A stretch of DNA of 55,830 bases from Clostridia bacterium. Its GTDB lineage: Bacteria > Bacillota > Clostridia > Oscillospirales > CAG-382. Positions 43,671-53,782 of the stretch are shown here, in pieces. Positions within the stretch are counted from its first letter, which is position 1, and each line of letters begins with the position of its first letter. The DNA is taken from assembly GCA_017396825.1 (NCBI GenBank), contig JAFQKR010000020.1:1-55830 (forward strand), in the 5' to 3' direction. Below the pieces are notes generated by a model. That model had not been told where the DNA came from and did not search any database. It worked only from the letters and a program-made list of their open reading frames with translations. The position numbers and the translations under genes are program-made.

Positions 43671-44561
43671 TTGAAGTTATCCGAAATTTTTTCTTTATCT
43701 AAAAAGACCACCGCTCCTTGTCTTTTACATATCCCCGTAGACTGTCTTGTGCCTAACCCCCTTCAGCCGCGGCGTATTTTTGACAAAGAGGAGCTTCAAA
43801 AGCTGTCTGCAAGCATAAAACAAAACGGTATTATCCAGCCCCTTTGCGTTCGTCGAAGAGAGAACACCCCCGAAATAAGCCTTAACGGGCAGACAGTACG
43901 GGCGAAGGCAGAGTACGAGATAATTGCAGGAGAGCGCCGCTGGAGAGCATCCCGCATGGCGGGGCTTAAAACCGTGCCTTGTATGCTTATAAGCGCTACT
44001 GCGGGAGAAAGCGCCCAAATGGCGTTGGCGGAAAACGCATTCAGAAACGACCTTGACTACTTTGAGCAAGCCGCCGCCATGCAAAACATTATGATAGTGT
44101 GCGACGTTACCCAAGCAGAGCTTGCCGCAAGCCTTGGGCTTAGCCAACCTACCGTTGCCAACAAGCTTAGGCTGCTGAAATACGGTGAGGAGGAAAGGCG
44201 CATTATAAGAGAAAGCCGTATGCCCGAAAGACAGGCGAGGGCTTTCCTCAGGATAAGCAACTCCGAAGCAAGGCTTAAGCTTTTGCAGGCCGCCGCTGAA
44301 AAGGGCTACACCGCCGAGGAATGTGAACTTCTTGTGGAAAGCTACCTGCACGGCGCTAAAAAGCCCGAAAAACAAAAAAAGAAAGGTGCCACACAAAAGC
44401 TTGTGGGCACCGTTAGCGATATAAGATTTTTTATTAACTCGGTAGATAAAGCGATAGGCCTTGCCTCTGCCGCAGGGTTTACCGTGGAAAGAGAGGAAAC
44501 GGACAAAGGCGATCACTTGGAAATATGCCTTAAAATACCTAAAAGCCGCATGGCGTCTTAG
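43671..44561 (+). CDS. Solitary ParB/Noc/Spo0J family protein
   Basis: The 296-residue protein starts at TTG 43671 behind AAGGAGG. It has the ParB N-terminal domain with NPLQPRRIFDKEELQKLSAS and the CTP-binding GERRWRAS box. The helix-turn-helix TQAELAASLGLSQPTVANKL and a variable C-terminal dimerisation part follow. No parA is next to it, and rsmG is absent, so it is not the usual ParAB operon; a Noc-like nucleoid-occlusion role or a second ParB is possible. It ends convergently with the hydrolase gene, overlapping by 4 bases. Confidence 0.82.
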   Translation: MKLSEIFSLSKKTTAPCLLHIPVDCLVPNPLQPRRIFDKEELQKLSASIKQNGIIQPLCVRRRENTPEISLNGQTVRAKAEYEIIAGERRWRASRMAGLKTVPCMLISATAGESAQMALAENAFRNDLDYFEQAAAMQNIMIVCDVTQAELAASLGLSQPTVANKLRLLKYGEEERRIIRESRMPERQARAFLRISNSEARLKLLQAAAEKGYTAEECELLVESYLHGAKKPEKQKKKGATQKLVGTVSDIRFFINSVDKAIGLASAAGFTVEREETDKGDHLEICLKIPKSRMAS

Positions 44562-45685
44562 AGACTTGCTCTTTCGTATTCTGCAGTGCAAAGATTATGG
44601 AAGGTACGGCGGAAACGGAAAATTCTGTCACTGTTACGAGTAAAATGCACTCTGTTTCCGAGAATTATCACGTAAAGGCCATTGTCTCCGTGGAGATACA
44701 TAGAGGTACCCGTATAGCCGTTGTGGCCGAAGGAACCACCGGGATAAAGGTCTCCCATGGCGCTGAGGGTGCCTGCCTGCTTAACTACAAAGCCAAGACC
44801 TCTGCCCTCTCCGAGACCTGCGGTCATATCGGTACGGGCAAGTTTCATAAGAGAAGGAGACAAGAACATCTTGCCCTTATGAACGCCGCCTGCGGAAAGC
44901 ATGGTAGCGAGGGTCGCTACGTCCTCCGCATTGGAGAACACGCCTGCGTTGGCACTTACGCCACCCAAGAAACGAGCGTTTTCATCGTGAACTATGCCAA
45001 CTTTATACGCGCCAAGGTCCTCGGTGTACTCGGTAGCGGCAATATTAGTAAACCCCTTGTCAAGAGGACGGTAGCAGGTGTTATACATACCGAGAGGCTT
45101 CCATACCATCTCCTCCGCCAACACGTCAAGGGGCTTGTCGCCAAGTTTTTCAAGTATCTTGCCGAGGAGGATATACCCCATACAAGTGTACTCTACCTTA
45201 GTACCCGTAGGGGTGGAAAGAGGATGATCAAGAACTATCTGTGCTGCTTCGCTTGCTTCTCTTCCATCGTTTTCAAGGAGGAAATGTGCCTTAATACCGC
45301 TGGTATGAGTAAGAAGATGGCGAAGTTCTATCCCCTTTTTATCCTCGGGAACGTCTATAAAACGGCTTATACTGTCGTAAAGGGCTATCTTGCCTTCATC
45401 TATCATACGAAGGGCAACCATAGTGGTAGACATTATCTTAGTGCAAGACGCCATATCGTAAAGAGTATCAGAGGTAACAGGATCCTTAGTGCCAGTAAAT
45501 TCTACGGGTTCTTTATCAAAGCAGGGGGCGTTATCGTCGAATACTCTCTTGTAGCCGTAGTTTGCGGTGTAAATTATACCGTCTTTGTCACCGATGGCTA
45601 TCTGTGCACCGGGAAATGCTCTTTCATCTATTGCTTTTAAGACCGCACTGTCTATTACATCGCTGTTAAACGCTCTTTTTATCAT
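44558..45685 (-). CDS. Serine hydrolase of the beta-lactamase/DD-peptidase fold
   Basis: The 375 residues lack a signal peptide. The nucleophile motif SCTK (80-83), the second element YTC (166-168, usually YxN) and GHNGYTG fit a class C beta-lactamase or esterase fold. Such proteins are often esterases or D-peptidases rather than resistance enzymes. It is 12 bases downstream of prfA and is probably co-transcribed with it. Its function is unknown, and I infer a cytosolic location from the missing signal. Confidence 0.8.
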   Translation of the reverse strand: MIKRAFNSDVIDSAVLKAIDERAFPGAQIAIGDKDGIIYTANYGYKRVFDDNAPCFDKEPVEFTGTKDPVTSDTLYDMASCTKIMSTTMVALRMIDEGKIALYDSISRFIDVPEDKKGIELRHLLTHTSGIKAHFLLENDGREASEAAQIVLDHPLSTPTGTKVEYTCMGYILLGKILEKLGDKPLDVLAEEMVWKPLGMYNTCYRPLDKGFTNIAATEYTEDLGAYKVGIVHDENARFLGGVSANAGVFSNAEDVATLATMLSAGGVHKGKMFLSPSLMKLARTDMTAGLGEGRGLGFVVKQAGTLSAMGDLYPGGSFGHNGYTGTSMYLHGDNGLYVIILGNRVHFTRNSDRIFRFRRTFHNLCTAEYERASL

Positions 45686-45697
45686 AACTTTTCCTCC

Positions 45698-46768
45698 TTA
45701 TTCCTGACCCGCTTTAAGTTTTTCCGCACGGTCTGCGGTGATAAGCGCGTCTACCATTTCGTCTATTTTGCCGTTAAGGAAGTTTTCGAGGGAATAGAGG
45801 GTCATACCGATTCTATGGTCTGTAACTCTACCCTGAGGATAATTGTAGGTACGGATACGTTCACTTCTGTCGCCGGTGCCTATCTGGGACTGCCTTTCGC
45901 TGGAAAGGCTTTCTGCCTTCTTGCGCTGTTCCATATCATAAAGACGGGACTTCATTATCTTAAGTGCTTTATCCTTGTTCTTTATCTGACTGCGCTCGTC
46001 CTGACAGTCTACCACGATCCCCGTGGGGATATGAATTATACGAATGGCAGACTCGGTCTTATTTACGTGCTGACCGCCTGCGCCGGTACTACGGTGACGG
46101 GTTATCTCTAGCTCATCCATATTAAGCTCGAACTCCACGTCCTCGGCCTCAGGAAGCACTGCCACGGTAGCGGTTGAGGTATGAATTCTGCCTTGACTTT
46201 CCGTTTCGGGCACGCGCTGCACACGGTGAACGCCGCTTTCAAACTTGAAACGGCTGTAAGCACCCTTGCCCTCTACCATAAAGGAAACCTCTTTAAAACC
46301 GCCAAGTTCAGTTTCGTTTACGTTTACAAGCTCACACTTAAAGCCCGATGCTTCCGCGTACATGGTATACATACGGTAAAGCACCGACGCAAACAAAGCC
46401 GCTTCCTCGCCGCCTGCACCTTGGCGTATTTCTATAATAACGTTCTTTTCATCGTTGGGGTCCTTGGGGAGAAGAAGGTAACGAAGCTCCTCAGTAAAAC
46501 GCTCCATATCCTCCTTTGACGCGGCGTATTCTTCCGCCGCAAGTTCCTTCATTTCAGGGTCGTCGGACTCACGCATGAATTCCTCGGCATCCTTAAAGGT
46601 CTGTTCTGCCAGCTTGTACTCTCTGTACTTGGCAACTACGTCCTCCAAAGCCTTATACTCCTTCATAGTAGCAGTATAGGTATCCATATTGCTGATTATT
46701 GCGGGATCAGATAGGCTTTCTTCCAATTTCTCGTATTTTTTCTCTATTTCCGCAAGCTTTGTAAGCAT
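45698..46768 (-). CDS. prfA: Peptide chain release factor 1
   Basis: It terminates translation at UAA and UAG. The 356 residues are typical, with the GGQ motif in STGAGGQHVNKT and the RVPETESQGRIHTSTATVAV segment of RF1. No programmed frameshift (an RF2 trait) is present. AAGGAG precedes the ATG. It is divergent from the S1-domain gene. Confidence 0.95.
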   Translation of the reverse strand: MLTKLAEIEKKYEKLEESLSDPAIISNMDTYTATMKEYKALEDVVAKYREYKLAEQTFKDAEEFMRESDDPEMKELAAEEYAASKEDMERFTEELRYLLLPKDPNDEKNVIIEIRQGAGGEEAALFASVLYRMYTMYAEASGFKCELVNVNETELGGFKEVSFMVEGKGAYSRFKFESGVHRVQRVPETESQGRIHTSTATVAVLPEAEDVEFELNMDELEITRHRSTGAGGQHVNKTESAIRIIHIPTGIVVDCQDERSQIKNKDKALKIMKSRLYDMEQRKKAESLSSERQSQIGTGDRSERIRTYNYPQGRVTDHRIGMTLYSLENFLNGKIDEMVDALITADRAEKLKAGQE

Positions 46769-46852
46769 AATTATCTCCTTGCATTAATTTATTGTTCTAC
46801 CCTTATCCGTTCACACATAAGTATGGAACAAAAAGGAAAGGAAACCGTGATA

Positions 46853-47776
46853 ATGAAACATAATTTATTCCTGCCTGAGGGACGGCTTATATACACTGCC
46901 GCTAACAAAAACGCTACTTCTTCTGCCGAAGCTTTGGAAAGGGCCTTTGCCGACGGCACTGTTCTTGAAGGAATCTGCTGTCTTTGCGATAACGAACACA
47001 ATCTGCACGTGCGCGTAGGACAGTATACGGGCATCATTCCACACGAGGAATGTGTTTACCTTAGGGACGGAGAACGCCCAAAGGATATTGCCATAATAAG
47101 CCGCGTGGGCAAGCCTCTTTGCTTTAAAATAAAGCAGATATTACCCGACGGCAACCTTATACTTTCCAGACGCGCCGCCCAACGGGAGTGTATGCTGTCC
47201 TATATAGACAGTCTTTCCGCAGGGGACGTTATAAGCGCAAGAGTTACCCACATGGAAAGTTTTGGTGTTTTTGTGGACGTTGGCTGTGGTATCGTTTCCC
47301 TGCTTCCCATCGACACCCTCTCCGTATCAAGGATAGCCCATCCCAAGGACAGACTATACCCCGGTCAGGACATAAACGTGGTGGTGAAAACACCTTCCAT
47401 GGGTAGCGGCCGCATAAGTCTTTCACACAGAGAGCTTCTTGGCACTTGGCAGGAAAACGCCGCACTTTACAGCCCGGGTCAAACCGCCGCAGGGATTATC
47501 CGCAGTATAGAAAGCTACGGGGTGTTTGTGGAGCTTACGCCTAACCTTGCAGGGCTTGCCGAATACAAGGAGGGCGTTGAGGTAGGAAGAAGCGCCGCCG
47601 TTTATATAAAAAGCATCATACGGGACAAGATGAAGATAAAACTGGTCATCATCGACACCTATCCTACCGAGGGTCAACCCCTGCCCCTTAACTATTTTAT
47701 CAAGCAAGGGCACATCGACTACTGGCGTTACTCGCCCATAGAATGCCCAAAGCTTGTAGAAAGCATTTTTGCTTAA
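46853..47776 (+). CDS. Protein with three S1 RNA-binding domains
   Basis: The start at 46853 (MKHNLF) follows AAAGGAAAGG. A frame extension to 46823 has no such site. Of 307 residues, the first S1-like unit (about 35-110) is degenerate. The second ([20 protein letters not shown]) and the third ([20 protein letters not shown]) are clear. It resembles the short S1-like proteins of Gram-positives, which are not stable ribosomal subunits. It ends convergently into the hydratase gene, stop codons overlapping. Confidence 0.8.
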   Translation: MKHNLFLPEGRLIYTAANKNATSSAEALERAFADGTVLEGICCLCDNEHNLHVRVGQYTGIIPHEECVYLRDGERPKDIAIISRVGKPLCFKIKQILPDGNLILSRRAAQRECMLSYIDSLSAGDVISARVTHMESFGVFVDVGCGIVSLLPIDTLSVSRIAHPKDRLYPGQDINVVVKTPSMGSGRISLSHRELLGTWQENAALYSPGQTAAGIIRSIESYGVFVELTPNLAGLAEYKEGVEVGRSAAVYIKSIIRDKMKIKLVIIDTYPTEGQPLPLNYFIKQGHIDYWRYSPIECPKLVESIFA

Positions 47777-50025
47777 TACTTACGGTAGTAATTAATAAGA
47801 CAGCCTTCGGTTATTATACGCTTTTCATCTTCGGTGAGAGCCGGCATAGTAAGAACGGTCTTACTGACCTCGCTGCCTTTTATAACCAAAGCATCTATTG
47901 TCTTATCTCCCTTTTCAATAGCGCCTCTGATACCCTTTACAAAAATATAATCGCCGCAGTCGAAGTCACCCTTAGCGTCGGTAGTAAAGGGAACCATACC
48001 CCAGTTGATAAGGTTGCTTCTGTAACGCTTGGTAGCGTATTCCTCCGCTATGTTAGCGCCTCCGCCCAAAACTCGCTGGCAGGATGCCGCCTGCTCTCTT
48101 GCAGAGCCATCGCCCGGCTTGTTAGCGTAAACAAGGCTGTAAACGCCCGTTTCTGCTTTATTTACAGCTACGCCCGCCTTTTCTATTGCGGCATAAACCC
48201 CTTCAAGTTCGGGAAGCGCTTCTACGGTACTCTTACCGTCAACACGCGCTCTCTCTGCTTCTCTTACTGCCTTTGCTCTGCCAACGTATTCGGGCACCTT
48301 ACGAGAAAGGGCAAACTGAGAAAGCCTTTCAGGATTAGAGCGATAAGAGGAGGTCTCACCGGAGGGGATAAGCTCGTCAGTGGTAGTAACGGGGTCGGTT
48401 ATATATGCAACAACCTTGTAAAGCATATCGTCACAAAGGGGCTCCATCTTAGGCCAGTCTGCAATATTGGGACCGTAAACAAGGCTATCATCAGTCTTTG
48501 CCTTGCCGTAGCCGCTGTATACTCTGCTTTCATAAACGGTAGAGTCATACTCGTAGGCAGGTACGGTCTCGTCATAGTCCACGTCAGCGGCGGAGGTAAG
48601 CACTCCGCCGTTTTTTGCACTTGCCGCAATAGAGCGTGCGTCCATAAGCGCAACGGAGGATATCTGACCCTCACCGGGCTTAGAGCCTTCGCGATTGGGG
48701 AAATTACGTGTGCTGTGTCTTATACTGAGTGCGCCGTTTGCGGGAACGTCCCCTGCGCCGAAGCAAGGGCCGCAGAAGGCAGTCTTTATAACAGCGCCGC
48801 TTTCCGCAAGGGTACGGAGTATTCCGTTCCCGATAGTGGAAAGGTATACGGGCTGACTTGCCGGGTATACGGAAAGAGAGAAAGCACCGCTGCCGGTGTT
48901 GCCGCCCTTAAGTATCGACGCCGCTGCCGCAAGGTTTTCGTAGATACCGCCTGCACAGCCTGCGATAACACCCTGCTGTACCTGTATCTTACCGTCAACA
49001 AGCTTGTCGGTAAGGCTGTAATTTACTCTGCCGCCGAAAAGGTCGATAGCGCTTTTTTCGGTTTCTCTGAGTATATCAGCTGCGTTGGCGTTAAGTTCTT
49101 TAATGCTGTAAACGTTTGCAGGATGGAAAGGAAGGGCTATCATAGGCTCTATCTCGGAAAGGTCAAGCTCTATAACTCCGTCATAATAAGCGGGGGCCTC
49201 TATCTTCATCTCTGCGTATTCACCTGCTCTGCCGTGGGCGGCAAGGTACGCCTTAACCTTGTCGTCGGTCTCCCAAACGGTGGAAAGGCAGGTGGTTTCG
49301 GTAGTCATAACGTCAATACCGTTACGGTAGTCAACGCTTAGGCCCTTTATACCCTCGCCTACAAATTCGATAACCTTATTCTTCACGAAGCCGCAATCGA
49401 ACACCTCTTTAATGAGTGCAAGGGCTACGTCCTGAGGACCCACACCGTGGGAGGGCTTGCCCGTAAGGTGCACGCATACAGTGGCGGGACTGTCGATGTC
49501 ATAGGTGCGGCAAAGAAGCTGTTTAACAAGTTCGGGACCGCCTTCGCCTATCGCCATACAACCGAGAGCGCCGTAACGAGTGTGGCTGTCGGAGCCCAAT
49601 ATCATTTTACCGGGAGCAGCAAAGCACTCTCTCATATACTGGTGAATAACCGCAATGTGAGGAGGAACAAAGATACCGCCGTACTTCTTGGCAGCGGAAA
49701 GGCCGAAAACGTGGTCGTCCTCATTGATGGTGCCGCCAACGGCGCAAAGACTGTTGTGGCAGTTGGTAAGCACATAGGGTACAGGGAACCTTTCAAGGCC
49801 GCCCGCCCTTGCAGTCTGGATAATACCAACGTAGGTTATATCGTGAGACGCCATGGCATCAAAGCGAAGCTTAAGCTTTTCCTCGGTGCCCTTGTTGTGG
49901 TTCTTCAATATGCGGTAGGAAAGGGTGTTTTCCCTTGCACCGTTTCTACCCGTTGCCGCTTTAAGTGCCTCAGCGCTTTCATATACCGCGCCGTTATAGT
50001 AATACGCATTAGTGAGCAATTTCAT
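47773..50025 (-). CDS. Aconitase-family hydratase (YbhJ-like)
   Basis: The 750-residue protein has the aconitase fold: [14 protein letters not shown] (144-150), and three cluster cysteines (C357 in AGCAGG, C418 and C421 in [10 protein letters not shown]). [14 protein letters not shown] follows. Its length matches the uncharacterised hydratase group that includes E. coli YbhJ (about 750) rather than AcnA or mitochondrial aconitase. The substrate is unknown, but the cluster ligands argue it is active. It lies 18 bases downstream of obgE. Confidence 0.85.
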   Translation of the reverse strand: MKLLTNAYYYNGAVYESAEALKAATGRNGARENTLSYRILKNHNKGTEEKLKLRFDAMASHDITYVGIIQTARAGGLERFPVPYVLTNCHNSLCAVGGTINEDDHVFGLSAAKKYGGIFVPPHIAVIHQYMRECFAAPGKMILGSDSHTRYGALGCMAIGEGGPELVKQLLCRTYDIDSPATVCVHLTGKPSHGVGPQDVALALIKEVFDCGFVKNKVIEFVGEGIKGLSVDYRNGIDVMTTETTCLSTVWETDDKVKAYLAAHGRAGEYAEMKIEAPAYYDGVIELDLSEIEPMIALPFHPANVYSIKELNANAADILRETEKSAIDLFGGRVNYSLTDKLVDGKIQVQQGVIAGCAGGIYENLAAAASILKGGNTGSGAFSLSVYPASQPVYLSTIGNGILRTLAESGAVIKTAFCGPCFGAGDVPANGALSIRHSTRNFPNREGSKPGEGQISSVALMDARSIAASAKNGGVLTSAADVDYDETVPAYEYDSTVYESRVYSGYGKAKTDDSLVYGPNIADWPKMEPLCDDMLYKVVAYITDPVTTTDELIPSGETSSYRSNPERLSQFALSRKVPEYVGRAKAVREAERARVDGKSTVEALPELEGVYAAIEKAGVAVNKAETGVYSLVYANKPGDGSAREQAASCQRVLGGGANIAEEYATKRYRSNLINWGMVPFTTDAKGDFDCGDYIFVKGIRGAIEKGDKTIDALVIKGSEVSKTVLTMPALTEDEKRIITEGCLINYYRKY

Positions 50026-50043
50026 AATTTTTACCGTCCTGTA

Positions 50044-51306
50044 TTATAAAACAAAGTCAAATTCTATGCCGTATATTTCAACCGTGTCCCCATCCTTAAT
50101 GCCTGCTTTTTCAAGGGCTTCAATAACGCCGCTGTTTTTAAGCACGCGCTGGAAGAACATGAGTGATTCTCTATCGTCAAAGTTAACGCCGCCGCATACG
50201 CGCTTTATCCATTCACCTTCTACGTGGAATACGTCACCCTCGCGTTTAATATCAACGCTGCGGTCGGTGAAGTCTACTTCCTCTACCTCTACTATCTCGC
50301 TGTCGTAGGTGGTAAGCGGAGGAAGTGTATCAAGAAGCTCGGCAGTGTATTTCATAAGTTCGCCCACGCCCTCGCCGGTAAGCCCCGACATAAGGAACAC
50401 CTTTTGCCCCTTACGAGCCGCATATCGCTTAATACGTGCCAAGGTCTCCTTCTCGTAACCCGTGTCTATCTTGTTTGCAACAAGTATCTGAGGTCTGCTT
50501 GCAAGCTGTGGGCTGTATTTCTTAAGCTCTTTATTTATCTTTTTAATATCCTCAAGGGGGTCTTCCCTCTCCGATGCGGAAATATCAAATATATGAAGTA
50601 TAAGTCTACAACGGTCAATGTGACGCAAAAAGTCGTGACCGAGGCCAAGCCCCTCGGAGGCCCCCTCTATAAGACCGGGGATATCTGCCACAACAAAAGC
50701 CTTTTCGTAAACCTTTACCACACCCAGGTTAGGTGAAAGGGTGGTAAAATGGTAGTCGGCAACCTTGGGGTTGGCGGCGGATATTTTGGAAAGAAGTGTG
50801 GATTTGCCCACGTTGGGGAACCCTGCAAGACCAACGTCTGCAAGCATTTTAAGTTCCAGCACTATCTCCTTATACTCGCCGTCGTAGCCGTTCTTTGCAA
50901 AACGGGGCACCTGCCTTGTAGCAGTGGCAAAATGGGTGTTACCCCAACCGCCTCTGCCGCCCTTTGCGGCGATATAAGGCTCGCCGTCGGACATATCGTG
51001 TATAACCCTGCCCGCCATGTCCTTTATAACCGTACCGCGGGGTACGGGGATACGAAGGTCGGCGCCGCTTTTACCTGCAAACTTTCTGCCTGCACCGTTG
51101 TCGCCGTCCTGCGCTTTAAACTTACGGCGGTTTTTAAAATCCAAAAGGGTGTTCGTGCCGTCATCCACAACGAATATAACGTTGCCGCCTCTGCCCCCGT
51201 CACCGCCGTCGGGACCGCCCTTTGCAACGTATTTCTCACGCCTGAAGGAAACAGCGCCATCGCCGCCCTTGCCCGCTTTTATGGTTATCGCCACTTTATC
51301 TATCAT
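50044..51306 (-). CDS. obgE: GTPase Obg (CgtA)
   Basis: This ribosome-assembly and stringent-response GTPase has 420 residues. It contains the glycine-rich Obg domain (GGPDGGDGGRGGNVIF at about 31-46), the G domain with Walker A GFPNVGKST, and ADIPGLIEGA, NKID. The C-terminal OCT domain ends VEIYGIEFDFVL. It follows rpmA, an arrangement conserved widely in bacteria. Confidence 0.97.
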   Translation of the reverse strand: MIDKVAITIKAGKGGDGAVSFRREKYVAKGGPDGGDGGRGGNVIFVVDDGTNTLLDFKNRRKFKAQDGDNGAGRKFAGKSGADLRIPVPRGTVIKDMAGRVIHDMSDGEPYIAAKGGRGGWGNTHFATATRQVPRFAKNGYDGEYKEIVLELKMLADVGLAGFPNVGKSTLLSKISAANPKVADYHFTTLSPNLGVVKVYEKAFVVADIPGLIEGASEGLGLGHDFLRHIDRCRLILHIFDISASEREDPLEDIKKINKELKKYSPQLASRPQILVANKIDTGYEKETLARIKRYAARKGQKVFLMSGLTGEGVGELMKYTAELLDTLPPLTTYDSEIVEVEEVDFTDRSVDIKREGDVFHVEGEWIKRVCGGVNFDDRESLMFFQRVLKNSGVIEALEKAGIKDGDTVEIYGIEFDFVL

Positions 51307-51352
51307 AATATATCCTCCTGCCCTTTTGGATAAAAAAACAAAAGGAGCTTAG

Positions 51353-51374
51353 TCGGGCGGTTTTCCGCGCCCGA
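51353..51374. other. GC-rich hairpin between rpmA and obgE
   Basis: TCGGGCG / CGCCCGA stem with an 8-base loop. On the minus strand a T-run occurs only 16 bases later, so it is not a good terminator. It might reduce obgE expression relative to the ribosomal proteins. Confidence 0.4.
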
Positions 51375-51400
51375 TAAACCCCTTTTTAATACAAACTAAG

Positions 51401-51691
51401 CTATTTTGCTGCAGCTTCGGTATAAACGCTTACCTTTTTTCTGCCGCCACACATAGGCTCAAACTTAACGATACCGTCAGCAAGTGCAAACAAAGTATCA
51501 TCCTTGCCTCTGCCTACGTTGTTACCGGGATGGATCTTTGTGCCGCGCTGACGAACGATGATGTTACCAGCCTTAGCAAACTGACCGTCTGCTCTCTTAG
51601 CACCAAGACGCTTAGACTCGGAATCTCTACCGTTCTTGGTAGAACCAACGCCTTTTTTATGTGCAAAAAATTGGATGGATATTCTAAGCAT
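51401..51691 (-). CDS. rpmA: 50S ribosomal protein L27 with cleavable N-terminus
   Basis: The 96 residues start with [10 protein letters not shown], then [20 protein letters not shown], the conserved L27 body. The first ten residues match the extension removed in Bacillota by Prp after the QFFA, exposing the residues near the peptidyl-transferase centre. Prp is encoded directly upstream. The standard L-QFFA reads IQFFA here. Confidence 0.97.
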   Translation of the reverse strand: MLRISIQFFAHKKGVGSTKNGRDSESKRLGAKRADGQFAKAGNIIVRQRGTKIHPGNNVGRGKDDTLFALADGIVKFEPMCGGRKKVSVYTEAAAK

Positions 51692-51696
51692 TTTTA

Positions 51697-52008
51697 CTAC
51701 TCCTTTACAAGAATATTTTGCGGATATTCCGCCGCTAACGCCACAAGTTCCTTCTTGAAGGAGGCTATTATCTTACTACCCGTTTCGGAAGGAGACTTTA
51801 GCGACAAGGCTATCGTCACACTGTCCTCATCCACTGTGAGATCACAGGGGATGCCAAACCCGTCCGTAAGTAAATTAGCGGTATACATAGTCATTGCACT
51901 GACAGCGGCACAGACAATGTCTTCACCCGCATCAGCATAACCGGAATGCCCACATACACGGAAGCCGTTTAAAGCTTCGCCGCGCCCCGAAAATGACGCC
52001 TTTACCAT
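51697..52008 (-). CDS. prp: Ribosomal-processing cysteine protease Prp
   Basis: It removes the N-terminal extension of L27. The 103 residues show the signature [20 protein letters not shown] with the catalytic His (H21) and Cys (C33). It lies between rplU and rpmA, as in other Bacillota. Gaps are 4 and 5 bases. Confidence 0.95.
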   Translation of the reverse strand: MVKASFSGRGEALNGFRVCGHSGYADAGEDIVCAAVSAMTMYTANLLTDGFGIPCDLTVDEDSVTIALSLKSPSETGSKIIASFKKELVALAAEYPQNILVKE

Positions 52009-52012
52009 AACA

Positions 52013-52318
52013 CTAAGCTATGGAAACTATCTGAAGCTTTGTATAAGGCTGTCTGTGGCCTATATGCTTCTTTTCGTTCTTCTTGGACTTGTAGCGCATT
52101 ATGTGCAGCTTCTTGCCCTTGCCGTTCTTAACAACGTTAGCAGTTACTGTGCAGTCAACTGTAGGAGTACCTACAACAAAGCCTTCAGCACCGGAAACAG
52201 CCAATACCTTTTCGAAGGTATAGGTTTCGCCCTCAGCAACGTCAAGCTTTTCAACGAAGATGATATCACCCTCGCTAACCTTATACTGCTTACCGCCGGT
52301 TTCAACTATTGCAAACAC
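52013..52318 (-). CDS. rplU: 50S ribosomal protein L21
   Basis: The 101-residue protein starts at GTG 52318 with AAAGGTGG upstream. [15 protein letters not shown], then [19 protein letters not shown] are typical. It leads the rplU-prp-rpmA-obgE unit, behind a leader and a good promoter. Confidence 0.97.
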   Translation of the reverse strand: MFAIVETGGKQYKVSEGDIIFVEKLDVAEGETYTFEKVLAVSGAEGFVVGTPTVDCTVTANVVKNGKGKKLHIMRYKSKKNEKKHIGHRQPYTKLQIVSIA

Positions 52319-52405
52319 GAAAAGTACCCACCTTTCTTATATGTCTCGCTGTATGAGGGCGTAGCCAAAAAGGCATACTTAAAAAGCCCATTACATGCGG
52401 CCTAA
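52319..52405 (-). ncRNA. Candidate L21 leader RNA element
   Basis: The minus-strand leader of rplU has a short stem GUAUG / CAUAC enclosing GCC / GGC and a second stem GGGC / GCCC, with GGCCGCAUGUAAUGGGC near its 5' end. The layout resembles the ribosomal protein L21 leader of Bacillota, thought to give autoregulation. I judged this by eye only. Confidence 0.5.
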
Positions 52406-52407
52406 GA

Positions 52408-52436
52408 AGTTTACCACAAAAGACGCGCCGTGTCAA
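52408..52436 (-). promoter_or_regulatory. Sigma-A-type promoter for rplU-prp-rpmA-obgE
   Basis: On the minus strand TTGACA (52436-52431), 17 bases, TAAACT (52413-52408). It starts 17 bases past the tepA stop. Confidence 0.75.
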
Positions 52437-52452
52437 TAGTTTTTTTGCTTTT

Positions 52453-53175
52453 TTATCCCTTTTTTCGCTTCACTCCGCCTCTTGATCCCCTTGCCATGGC
52501 ATGCAATGCATCAAGGGCGTCTCCAAGCCCGCCTACCGCGTCTATAAGTCCCTCCTTTACCGCCTCTACCCCGTTCAAAACCGTACCTATGTCGGTGGTC
52601 ATCTCGTCGGTGCTTAGCATTAGCTCCTTTACCCTTTTTGCACCTGCGTGGCTGTTTTTTACTATAAACTCTATTATCCTATCCTGCATCTTCTCAAAAT
52701 AGGTAAAACTTTGAGGTACGCCGATAACCAAGCCCGTAGTTCTTACGGGATGAATAGTCATGGTGGCCGAGGGAACGATAAAGGACTTTTTTGCGGATAC
52801 CGCCAAGGGGACGCCAATGGAATGACCGCCGCCAAGAACCAAAGACACAGTGGGCTTTTTCATTCCGGATATCAGCTCCGCTATGGCAAGCCCCGCCTCT
52901 ACGTCACCGCCTATGGTATTTATCAACACCAAAAGCCCCTCCACCTCGCTGCTCTCCTCCACCGCCACAAGGGTGGGAATACACTGCTCGTACTTGGTGG
53001 ATTTAGCAGCGGCAGGTGCCTCGCAATGGCCCTCTATCTGTCCCGCTATAATGAGAGCATGTATTACTCCCCTGCCCGTATGCATGGTCATGCCTCCAAG
53101 CCCCTCCGCCTTAGCTGCCGCAGCCTCCGCCTCCGATGTTGGTGCATTTAGATCCTTATCCCTTTGTTCTGCCAT
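52453..53175 (-). CDS. tepA: ClpP-like serine protease, TepA/YmfB type
   Basis: This 240-residue protein is a ClpP-fold protease without a membrane segment. GGGHSIGVPLAVSA holds the nucleophile Ser, and TIHPVRTTG the histidine. LVLINTIGGDVEAGLAIAEL is the ClpP-family core. Bacillus YmfB (TepA) is close to the dpa genes too and is linked to sporulation or translocation. It follows dpaB by 43 bases. GGAGG precedes the ATG. Confidence 0.85.
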   Translation of the reverse strand: MAEQRDKDLNAPTSEAEAAAAKAEGLGGMTMHTGRGVIHALIIAGQIEGHCEAPAAAKSTKYEQCIPTLVAVEESSEVEGLLVLINTIGGDVEAGLAIAELISGMKKPTVSLVLGGGHSIGVPLAVSAKKSFIVPSATMTIHPVRTTGLVIGVPQSFTYFEKMQDRIIEFIVKNSHAGAKRVKELMLSTDEMTTDIGTVLNGVEAVKEGLIDAVGGLGDALDALHAMARGSRGGVKRKKG

Positions 53176-53218
53176 ATTTAAGCCTCCTTTGTTTTATTAT
53201 GCGCGTATTTTTTGCCCT

Positions 53219-53782
53219 TTAAACCACAACAAGAGGACGAAGCTGCTTACCCCTCTTTGCCCCTTCTATTGCTTTAGGGAGAAGTGACCAATCGCAAACC
53301 AGAGAGGTTGGCTTTTTCTCGGGATCATCCTGCTTCATAGGCACAAAATAGATGTTTTTCTTCTCCAAAAGGGTGGCTATGTTTTTAAGGCTTCCGCTAA
53401 GGGCGTCGTTGGAGGCAAAGGCTATAAGAAGGGACTTTTGGTTACGAAGATGAGCCTTTGCTCCCATAGTAACGGCACCGTCGGTTATACCGAGAGCCAG
53501 ACGCGCCAAGGTATTACCCGTACACGGTGCAATAACCATACAGTCAATATCCGCGCCGGTTATGACCTTTTCTGCGTCAACTATATTTTTTATACCCTCC
53601 CTGCCGCAGATGCACTCCACCTCCGCAATAAAGTCCGCAGCGTTGCCGAAACGGGTATTTGTGACCTGCACCTTTTCGGAAAAAACAGGCAACACCTGCT
53701 CTCCCGAGGCTACAAGAGCTTTAAGTCGGATTAAGACTTCCTTGTGATTGCAAAAGGAGCCGCATATTCCAAAGGCTATCAT
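53219..53782 (-). CDS. dpaB: Dipicolinate synthase subunit B
   Basis: The 187-residue flavoprotein-like subunit makes dipicolinate with DpaA in the mother cell. Features are IAFGICGSFCNHK, VIAPCTGNTLARLALGITDG, and PTSLVCDWSLLP. It overlaps the dpaA stop by 4 bases. Presence of the pair shows the organism makes Ca-dipicolinate spores. Confidence 0.93.
   Translation of the reverse strand: MIAFGICGSFCNHKEVLIRLKALVASGEQVLPVFSEKVQVTNTRFGNAADFIAEVECICGREGIKNIVDAEKVITGADIDCMVIAPCTGNTLARLALGITDGAVTMGAKAHLRNQKSLLIAFASNDALSGSLKNIATLLEKKNIYFVPMKQDDPEKKPTSLVCDWSLLPKAIEGAKRGKQLRPLVVV

Noticed and set aside
45698-46768. Possible RF2-type programmed frameshift in prfA
   Set aside because: The frame is intact through the N-terminal domain and the motifs are those of RF1, which has no frameshift.
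47743-49341. A 532-residue open frame on the plus strand opposite the hydratase gene
   Set aside because: It is antisense to a well-conserved aconitase-family gene, with unlikely composition and no start signal.
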